Source of the DNA: Mesorhizobium loti CJ3sym
GTDB taxonomy: Bacteria; Pseudomonadota; Alphaproteobacteria; Rhizobiales; Rhizobiaceae
Length of the DNA: 64,000 nt
Assembly (NCBI RefSeq): GCF_000472785.1
Contig: NZ_AXAL01000013.1
Span: 62,001-126,000, forward strand
Direction: 5' to 3'
Shown here piece by piece: positions 58,021 to 64,000 of this stretch (position 1 is the first letter of the stretch; each line of letters opens with the position of its first letter). The notes beneath the pieces are model-generated. The model worked only from the letters and a program-made list of their open reading frames with translations. It was not told where the DNA came from and did not search any database. Made by a program: the position numbers and the translations under genes.

Positions 58021-58452
58021 TTAAGCTGCCTCAGCCCGGCACTTCGCACACACGCCCCTAAATTCGATCACCGCCTTCTTGGCGGCAAATCCCGTCGAGT
58101 GCACCCATTCGTTCAGCCGGTGGTCGACATCGTGGTCGGACATCTCGGTCACTTGCCCGCACGTGTCGCAGATGGCGAAGGCCGTCATCGAATGGCTGTG
58201 GTCGTGCGGTTCGGCGCAGGCGACGAAGGAATTGATGCTTTCCAGCCGGTGGACGAAGCCGGACTTCACCAACGTGTCGAGCGCGCGATAGACCTGCAGC
58301 GGGGCGCGGAAACCACGCTCGCGCAGCTGGTCGAGCAAAGTGTAGGCGCTGAGCGGCCCGCTGGCGGCCTCGAGTTTTTCGAGCACGCACACCTGGTTTT
58401 TCGTCAGCACATCCCTTGCAGCCATGTTATGTTCCAACTTGTCCTGGGCCAT
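58021..58452 (-). CDS. Fur family regulator, probably Zur
   Basis: A 143-residue zinc-dependent repressor. MAARDVLTKNQVCVLEKLEA and APLQVYRALDTLVKSGFVHR form the winged helix. The second domain has ACAEPHDHSHSMTAFAICDT and cysteine pairs CDTC and CAKC, the structural zinc site. Zur is more likely than Fur because of the histidine-rich ligand loop and C-terminal CxxC, but this is not certain. The start could be 58452 or 58425. The ribosome-binding site is weak for both. Confidence 0.8.
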   Translation of the reverse strand: MAQDKLEHNMAARDVLTKNQVCVLEKLEAASGPLSAYTLLDQLRERGFRAPLQVYRALDTLVKSGFVHRLESINSFVACAEPHDHSHSMTAFAICDTCGQVTEMSDHDVDHRLNEWVHSTGFAAKKAVIEFRGVCAKCRAEAA

Positions 58453-58668
58453 CCGCAGGCGATTTGCGCGTGCAAACGGCCTGATCCCGTTCAGATAGCG
58501 ACGAATCGTCGTCTTTGCCACTCCTCTGTTGCGGCGCCAGACAATCCATGTCGGGACGGCACAATAGCGATTGTGGGTTGATCACAGGCGCAACATTCAA
58601 AATACTGACAAGATTCATCGACAAGGGTGCCATCTCTTGGGAAATTCGATCGGGCTTGGGGAAGCAAC

Positions 58669-60870
58669 ATGATCAAATTGACACGTCGGACGCTGCTCGT
58701 CGGTACGTCCGCGCTGATGGCCGCCGGTACGGTATCGTTCCGCGCGCTGGCCGCGTCGCGCACTTACCATGCGCTTCTGGTCGGTTGCACCGAATATCCG
58801 AACCTGCCACAGAGGAACTGGCTGGTCGGCCCGAAGAACGATGCCGGCCTGGTCCACGAGTATCTGTTGAAGAATGTGCCGGACCCGGTGCGGTTCGCGC
58901 CCGAGAACGTCACGCTGCTGGCCAAGGATGTGCCAGGCGCCAAAGGCTTGCCGACCCATGCCGCGATAAAGGCGGCGCTCGCCGATCTTGCCGCCAAGGT
59001 TCAGCGCGACGATTTCGTCTATCTGCATTTGTCTGGCCACGGCGCGCAGCAACCGGAAATGATCAAGGGCGACGAGACCGACGGGCTGGACGAGATTTTC
59101 CTGCCTGTCGACATCGACAAATGGATCAACCGCGACGCCGGCGTGCCGAACGCGCTGGTCGACAATGAGATTGGCGACGCGCTCGACGCGATCCGCAACA
59201 AGGGCGCCTTCGTCTGGGCTGTCTTCGACTGCTGCCATTCCGGCACCGCGACGCGCGCCGTCGAAGTCGATGACGAGCTGGAGCGCAAGGTCGAGTTCGC
59301 CGATCTGGTCGGCGGCGACGAGGCCACCAGGGCGACAGCCATCAAGACCTATGAGGACACGGTCGCAAGCGCATCGCGTGACCTCGACGAGAACGCGCCG
59401 CGCAAGCCCGCCTTCAACCTGACGCCGACCGGCGGCGAGCCGATCACCAAGGGCAAGCTGGTCGCCTTCTATGCCGCCCAGACGGTGGAAACGACGCCGG
59501 AAATGCCGTTGCCCAAGGGCACGACGGATGCGCCGCGCTTCGGCCTGTTCACCTTCACCATCCTGTCGAAGCTCGCCGAAAACCCCAACGTCACCTATCG
59601 CCAGCTTGGCCAAGCCGTGCTGCAGCAATATTCGGCCGACAGCCGCACCCGGCCGACCCCACTGTTCGAGGGCGAACTCGACGCGCGCGTCTTCGGCACC
59701 GACAGGACCGACGCGGTCATGCAGTGGCCCATCGTCATCAAGGATGGCGAGGCGACGATCGGCGCCGGCCTGCTGCATCGCCTCACCCCCGGCAGCAAGC
59801 TCGCCATCCTGCCCTCGGCGCTGTCGTCGCTGTCGGATGCGGTCGGCTATCTCGAAGTGGAGTCGGCCAAGAACCTGGAGAGTCACGTCAAGCCGGTCGA
59901 GTTCGACAAGAAGCCGGCGCTGGACATGGCTGCCATCCCCGCCAACGCCTATGCGCGGGTGGCGGAGATCGCCGTCGACTACAAGCTAGCCGTGGCACGG
60001 CCGGCCGCGACGAAGGGACTGGAGAAGGAAACGGCTCTCGTCAATTCGGTTCTCGACGAACTGGCCGCAGCCAAGGAGACCGGCTTCAACATCGAGCTGG
60101 TCGACCCCGGCAAGAGTGCTGAGCTGAGATTTGCGGTGATGCGCGAGAATGCCATTGCCGGCGCTGCCAAGGACGCCACCGACAAGCCGGCGCTGTGGTT
60201 CCTGCCGGCATCGGGCGACGTGACCCTGAAGGACGGCAGCAAGCCGCCGCTGGTTATCATCCATCCGGATGACCGCCAGAAACTGGTCGATGCAACGACC
60301 AGAAATCTGCGCACCATCTTCCGGGCGACCGGCCTGTCGCGACTGGCGGCGGCCTCCGATTACAAACCAGAGGACGTCGACGTCCAGTTCCAGATCAAAC
60401 GCCGCGACAAGGATGGGCTCGAACCGTTGCAGGCTTCGGTGGTCCCCCGCGCCTCGCCGGGCGACGAAGTGCATGTGCTGGCCAAGAACAGCTCGGACCA
60501 ACTGGTCGACATCAACGTGCTCTATGTCGGTAGCGACTATTCGATCACCCATATCGTTGCCGAGCGCCTGGCCCCGCAGGCAACGCTTGAGGAAGGGCTG
60601 CTCGCCTTCACCGACACCAGCTTCGGCATGGAGCGGATGATCGCGGTGCTGACGGAAGCCCCGCCAGAAAGCGAGAAGGAAGATCTGAGCTTCCTGGCGC
60701 AGGATGGCGTCGCCTCCAAGACGCGTGGCGTGGGGGCTCCCAGCTTCTCCGACATGCTCACCGACATCGGCATGGCGCCGACGACCCGCTCGGTGATGCG
60801 GCTTGCCGACAAGAGCGGTCCGAAGGGTGCGGTGATGATCTTCCCGGTGGAGACGGTGCCTCGCGCCTGA
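58669..60870 (+). CDS. Tat-exported caspase (C14) family protein
   Basis: A 733-residue protein. A twin-arginine signal (LTRRTLLVGTSALMAAG, Arg6 and Arg7) and a cleavage region about residue 29 predict export after folding. The p20-like domain starts at RTYHALLVGCTEYPNLPQRN, with catalytic His124 in YLHLSGHGAQQPEM and catalytic Cys189 in WAVFDCCHSGTATR, both intact. The long C-terminal part (about 430-733) is beta-rich, includes RASPGDEVHVLAKN and VDINVLYVGSDYSITHIVAE and lacks any recognised motif. GGGGAAG precedes the ATG. It is followed by a cluster of three more genes with export or membrane signals. Confidence 0.85.
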   Translation: MIKLTRRTLLVGTSALMAAGTVSFRALAASRTYHALLVGCTEYPNLPQRNWLVGPKNDAGLVHEYLLKNVPDPVRFAPENVTLLAKDVPGAKGLPTHAAIKAALADLAAKVQRDDFVYLHLSGHGAQQPEMIKGDETDGLDEIFLPVDIDKWINRDAGVPNALVDNEIGDALDAIRNKGAFVWAVFDCCHSGTATRAVEVDDELERKVEFADLVGGDEATRATAIKTYEDTVASASRDLDENAPRKPAFNLTPTGGEPITKGKLVAFYAAQTVETTPEMPLPKGTTDAPRFGLFTFTILSKLAENPNVTYRQLGQAVLQQYSADSRTRPTPLFEGELDARVFGTDRTDAVMQWPIVIKDGEATIGAGLLHRLTPGSKLAILPSALSSLSDAVGYLEVESAKNLESHVKPVEFDKKPALDMAAIPANAYARVAEIAVDYKLAVARPAATKGLEKETALVNSVLDELAAAKETGFNIELVDPGKSAELRFAVMRENAIAGAAKDATDKPALWFLPASGDVTLKDGSKPPLVIIHPDDRQKLVDATTRNLRTIFRATGLSRLAAASDYKPEDVDVQFQIKRRDKDGLEPLQASVVPRASPGDEVHVLAKNSSDQLVDINVLYVGSDYSITHIVAERLAPQATLEEGLLAFTDTSFGMERMIAVLTEAPPESEKEDLSFLAQDGVASKTRGVGAPSFSDMLTDIGMAPTTRSVMRLADKSGPKGAVMIFPVETVPRA

Positions 60871-60989
60871 GTGGATGCCTGTCGGGGCCGTATGGCCCTG
60901 TTGCGCGGGCTCTTGCGCGATTGGCGCGATATGAGAACATTCCGGCTGCCGCCCATGTGCGTGTCACCGATGAACGGATAGGATCGATT

Positions 60990-61367
60990 GTGAAGAAGTC
61001 CTTGTTTTCCTGGCACGCAGCGGTGACCGGACTTGCCGGCAGCCTATTGCTGATTGCCAACGCCTCGGCACAGGATTGCGGCCTTTGCGCCAAGCAAGTC
61101 ATCATCAATTCGGAACTGGCAACGTGCTTCCTCGACCAGTACGATCAGATCGCCAAAGCCAGCAGCGACGCGGTGGTGGTCGATCTTTCGACCTGCGCCT
61201 CGCGCGGTATCGTCGAGGCATTGCCTTCGCCAAACAAGACAGCTGTAGAACCGGACGTGCAGTTTATTGTTTCCCATCCGCAGCTGCAGTGTCTCAAAAA
61301 ACAGTTGGAAGCTCCAGGCATCGTGCTTGATCCCTCCGCCACGATTCAACTGGACAGCTGCAAATGA
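60990..61367 (+). CDS. small secreted cysteine-rich protein
   Basis: A 125-residue protein with GTG start (GGATAGGAT upstream) and a signal peptide to about residue 28 (GLAGSLLLIANASAQ). The mature part has seven cysteines (QDCGLCAKQ, ATCFLDQ, STCASRG, LQCLKKQ, DSCK), suggesting a disulfide-bonded periplasmic protein. Its stop overlaps the next start (ATGA). I do not recognise a family. Its place after the caspase gene suggests a shared task. Confidence 0.65.
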   Translation: MKKSLFSWHAAVTGLAGSLLLIANASAQDCGLCAKQVIINSELATCFLDQYDQIAKASSDAVVVDLSTCASRGIVEALPSPNKTAVEPDVQFIVSHPQLQCLKKQLEAPGIVLDPSATIQLDSCK

Positions 61368-62077
61368 AAAAACCGGCGGCCACCACCAGCCAGCAGACTG
61401 CGGTTGCCGCGCCGCCAAAGGCACCGGCAGCAAAAAAACAGACACTGCCTGAAACCACCGAAGGGTTCCCGTGGCCAAGCAGCCATGAGATCAAGAAGGA
61501 GAGCAACCCCTTCACCGACCGAGACTGGCGTATGCTCGTCTATGCCTGGTCGGGCATGGCAGTGCGTTTCGCCATCATCTTTACCTTGATGTTTTCGGTC
61601 TATCAGTTCCTGGCCAATCAGGAGCAGAAGCGTGTCGAACAGACGATGTCGCTGGTCGAACTCTGGGAAAACAAGGATTACCAGCAGGCGCAGCGTGCGC
61701 TGAAGGATCGGCTCACGGCGCTTAACGCCAAATATGACAACCTGCTCAGCGCCAACCCTTCGCCGACCGAGGAACAGGTGTTCCGGACGCGCATCGGCAT
61801 CGAGGCAATGACAGCCACGGGCGGTGACATGCCGCTCGCCGACTTCAACGAGAATTTCGACCGCATAGTCTACTTCCTCAATCGCCTGTCCTTCTGCGTC
61901 GACGGCGATCTGTGCTCGCGCAAAGTGACCGACGCCTATTTCCGCGACTATGCCACCTCGTTCTGGAGTTATTTTGCCGGCTATGTCGACAAGCAGCGCA
62001 AGGCGGGTTCGCCCACTTTTGCGACAGCAATCGAGGCCTATGTGCGCAGTGGGTCGCCGGCGGCCGAAACCAAATAA
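61364..62077 (+). CDS. single-pass membrane protein, DUF4760-like
   Basis: A 237-residue protein. A Pro/Ala/Thr/Lys-rich cytoplasmic part (1-60), one membrane segment (about 64-86, AVRFAIIFTLMFSVYQFLAN) and a helical domain with FLNRLSFCVDGDLCSRKVTD and YFRDYATSFWSYFAGYVDKQ. The last part resembles DUF4760-type domains. It overlaps the Cys-rich gene by 4 bases and precedes the WD40 gene by 2, so the group is an operon. Confidence 0.65.
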   Translation: MKKPAATTSQQTAVAAPPKAPAAKKQTLPETTEGFPWPSSHEIKKESNPFTDRDWRMLVYAWSGMAVRFAIIFTLMFSVYQFLANQEQKRVEQTMSLVELWENKDYQQAQRALKDRLTALNAKYDNLLSANPSPTEEQVFRTRIGIEAMTATGGDMPLADFNENFDRIVYFLNRLSFCVDGDLCSRKVTDAYFRDYATSFWSYFAGYVDKQRKAGSPTFATAIEAYVRSGSPAAETK

Positions 62078-62079
62078 CG

Positions 62080-64000
62080 ATGGGAGGGGTCGCGATCGGT
62101 TCCCGCCTCACACATGCCTGCCGCTGGCTCGCAGTGGCCGGAGCCCTGATCACGGCCTCGGTCGCCCGCGCCGAGGACGCGCCGGATTTCCATCTCGACC
62201 TCGATACAGGGGGCCACACCGCCCGGATTGCCGATCTCGCCTTCACACCCGACGGCGAGGATCTCGTTTCGGCATCCGATGACAAGACCATCCGCATCTG
62301 GGACTGGCAGAGCGGGGTGACGCTGCGCACCATTCGCGGCTATCTCGGCAACGGCAATGACGGCAAGATCTTCACCGTCGCTATCTCGCCGGACGGCAAG
62401 ACGATCGCCGCCGGCGGCTATTTCGGCGCCAGCCTCGGTGACAAGCCGCCTTATGGCGATATCAGACTGTTCGACTTCGCCACCGGCAAGATGAAGGCCG
62501 TGCTCAAGGCCGCCGATTACGCGACCTATGACCTCGCTTTTTCACCCGATGGAAAGACGCTGGCCGCCGGCGGTGCCGACGGTGTCATCTATCTCTGGAA
62601 ACAGGACGACAAGGCCGCGCCCGGCTGGACACTGGACAAGAAGCTCGACGCCGATTCCTGGCACATCGACAAGCTGGCCTTCGCGGCCGCGGGAACCAGG
62701 CTGGCGGCGACCACCACAGACAACGGCATCCGGCTCTGGGACGTGGTCAAGGGCGAGGAGATCGCCTTGCCTGCCGAAGCCGAGCCATTGCGCGACATCA
62801 GCGTCATGGCGCTGGCCGTGTCTCAGGATGGTACCTTGTTTGCCACCGGCAGCAAGGACGGCCAGGTCCAGCTCTGGCGTGCGGCAGACGGCACGCTGGC
62901 GCGGGCCATGCCGAAGCAGGATTTCCTCATCGGCTCGCTGATCTTCGCCAAGGGATCGAGGCTGGTCGCCTCCTGCGGCTATCGCTGCGCCGACAAGCAC
63001 CGCTCCGTCGTCTGGAACACCGATACGGGCGAGAAGCTGCTCGACTATGCCGGCCATGACGGCACGGTCTATGCCAGCGCCGCCAGTGCCAACGGCTCCC
63101 TGGTGGCGACCGCCGGTGGCACCCGCAACGCCATCCAGGTCTGGGACCCGGCGACGGGTGAACGTAAAGCTTTGCTACAAGGAGCCGGCGAGCCGGTGAC
63201 ATCAGTCGGCATCGACGCAGCGAATGGCATCATCGCCTGGGGCAATGCCAACCCCTGCCCCGAGCGCGTGGCTTGCCCCGAGCAGCTTGGCGCGTTGGAC
63301 AAGAGGCTGGAACTGCCGACCACGGAGCGGTTCTTCGTGGATCCGCAGCCGATAACGGAGCCAAGCTCGTTTGCCCGCGCCGCGCTGACCGACGGCCAGT
63401 GGTCGCTGCACGCCACCCAAGGCGGCAAGGATGCCTTGGAAAACGCGGTGCTGGAGATCGCCAATGGCGGCAAGGTGGTGCGCTCGATCGAGAACGATGC
63501 CACCAACGGCTTCGTCCATTCCGCCTTCACGCTGATCGACAACGGGCTTGGCCTGATCACTGGTGGCAATGACGGCACGCTGCTGGAATACAAGGCGGCC
63601 ACCGCCAGGGTTTCCGGCGAATTCACCGGCCATACCGGCGAAATCAACGCCATGGTTGCCTCGGAGAAATCAGGCCTTCTGGTCACCGGCAGCGCCGACC
63701 AGACGGTGCGGCTATGGAACCTGAAGACGCACGAGCTGATCGTGTCGATGTTCTTTGCCGGCTCGCAATGGATCGCCTGGATGCCGCAGGGCTACTACTA
63801 TTCCTCCGACGAGGGCGACAAGCTGATCGGCTGGCAGGTTAACCAGGGCCGCGACCATGAAGGCCGTTTCATCCGTGCCGGCCAGTTGAAGAAGTATCTC
63901 TGGAGCCCGGAAATGGTGCGCCGCGCCATCATCCTGCGCAGCGCAAAACAGGCGGTCAAGGAGATGCGACCGGGCGTCGACAACGAGTTGCAGAAACTGT
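62080..64000 (+). CDS. exported WD40-repeat protein (3' end outside window)
   Basis: An open frame of 640 codons from the ATG at 62080 with no stop before the edge. A signal peptide covers about residues 1-32 (WLAVAGALITASVARAED). Repeats include ARIADLAFTPDGEDLVSASD with IRIWDWQSG, TYDLAFSPDGKTLAAGGADG with IYLWK, MALAVSQDGTLFATGSKDGQ with VQLWR, and LVTGSADQTVRLWNLKTHEL. After the propeller comes WIAWMPQGYYYSSDEGDKLI and GWQVNQGRDHEGRFIRAGQL, a linker seen in WD40 proteins that carry a caspase domain. That domain, if present, lies beyond 64000. Confidence 0.85.
   Translation, partial: MGGVAIGSRLTHACRWLAVAGALITASVARAEDAPDFHLDLDTGGHTARIADLAFTPDGEDLVSASDDKTIRIWDWQSGVTLRTIRGYLGNGNDGKIFTVAISPDGKTIAAGGYFGASLGDKPPYGDIRLFDFATGKMKAVLKAADYATYDLAFSPDGKTLAAGGADGVIYLWKQDDKAAPGWTLDKKLDADSWHIDKLAFAAAGTRLAATTTDNGIRLWDVVKGEEIALPAEAEPLRDISVMALAVSQDGTLFATGSKDGQVQLWRAADGTLARAMPKQDFLIGSLIFAKGSRLVASCGYRCADKHRSVVWNTDTGEKLLDYAGHDGTVYASAASANGSLVATAGGTRNAIQVWDPATGERKALLQGAGEPVTSVGIDAANGIIAWGNANPCPERVACPEQLGALDKRLELPTTERFFVDPQPITEPSSFARAALTDGQWSLHATQGGKDALENAVLEIANGGKVVRSIENDATNGFVHSAFTLIDNGLGLITGGNDGTLLEYKAATARVSGEFTGHTGEINAMVASEKSGLLVTGSADQTVRLWNLKTHELIVSMFFAGSQWIAWMPQGYYYSSDEGDKLIGWQVNQGRDHEGRFIRAGQLKKYLWSPEMVRRAIILRSAKQAVKEMRPGVDNELQKL

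Noticed and set aside
58423..58445. Zur-box-like ATGTTATGTTCC at the start of the Fur-family gene
   Set aside because: Only one half-site resembles a Zur box and there is no matching second arm.

Overview
The window looks like a chromosomal segment of an alphaproteobacterium of the Rhizobiales, most likely Mesorhizobium or a close relative in the Phyllobacteriaceae. This rests on gene content and order: lptC-lptA-lptB-rpoN-hpf-ptsN, a cysG-DUF2849-cysI-cysH-DUF934 sulfur operon, a polA/dipeptidase pair flanking an EcpR1-like sRNA locus, olsB, the host-attachment family, high GC, and many short palindromic intergenic repeats. No rRNA, tRNA, CRISPR array or complete insertion sequence was seen.

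Layout. 1-3.2 kb: housekeeping and repair (partial GNAT, DUF2214, nth, DUF2244, an Ada/Ogt-type methyltransferase). 3.4-5.3 kb: a compact operon of four small exported proteins, two of them paralogous spore-coat-U-like subunits and one a single-domain PapD-like chaperone. 5.4-9.5 kb: ribokinase, amidase, LysE exporter and nucleoside hydrolase (nucleoside and ribose salvage). 9.6-10.5 kb: a heat-shock unit with a sigma-32-type promoter, a ROSE-like leader, hsp20 and a DUF1150 gene. 10.6-16 kb: ptsN, hpf, rpoN and the lptBAC lipopolysaccharide transport genes on the minus strand. 16.3-24.2 kb: sppA, ihfB, lapA, an ornithine cyclodeaminase-like gene, an EVE/VOC pair with a WYL regulator, two RNA methyltransferases, lspA and an acuI-like reductase. 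24.4-31.6 kb: a hybrid histidine kinase, olsB behind a PHO box, a TRIC-type channel, grpE, a fatty acid desaturase and a PfpI protein. 31.7-41.2 kb: a GMC oxidoreductase, the assimilatory sulfate reduction operon, a host-attachment protein and a KefB/YbaL-type antiporter.

41.2-45.7 kb is the clearest accessory patch. It holds an AT-rich CBS-HEPN gene, a decayed SDR 3' end, and an AraC regulator / quinone oxidoreductase / CynX-type MFS unit. 45.7-54.1 kb returns to core functions (SDR, class A PBP, a beta-propeller, a glycosyltransferase-like protein, small stress or membrane proteins, RNase D, M20 dipeptidase). 54.2-58.5 kb holds the sRNA locus, polA, a frameshifted macro-domain gene and a Zur-like regulator. 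58.7-64 kb holds a Tat-exported caspase-like protein, a Cys-rich secreted protein, a membrane protein and a WD40 protein that runs off the right end.

The strongest candidates for undescribed biology are the caspase/WD40 cluster at the right end, the CBS-HEPN protein at 41.2-42.3 kb, and the minimal coat-U/half-chaperone operon at 3.4-5.3 kb. The best-supported regulatory reads are the hsp20 sigma-32 promoter plus ROSE-like thermometer, the PHO box before olsB, and the EcpR1-like sRNA between the dipeptidase gene and polA.
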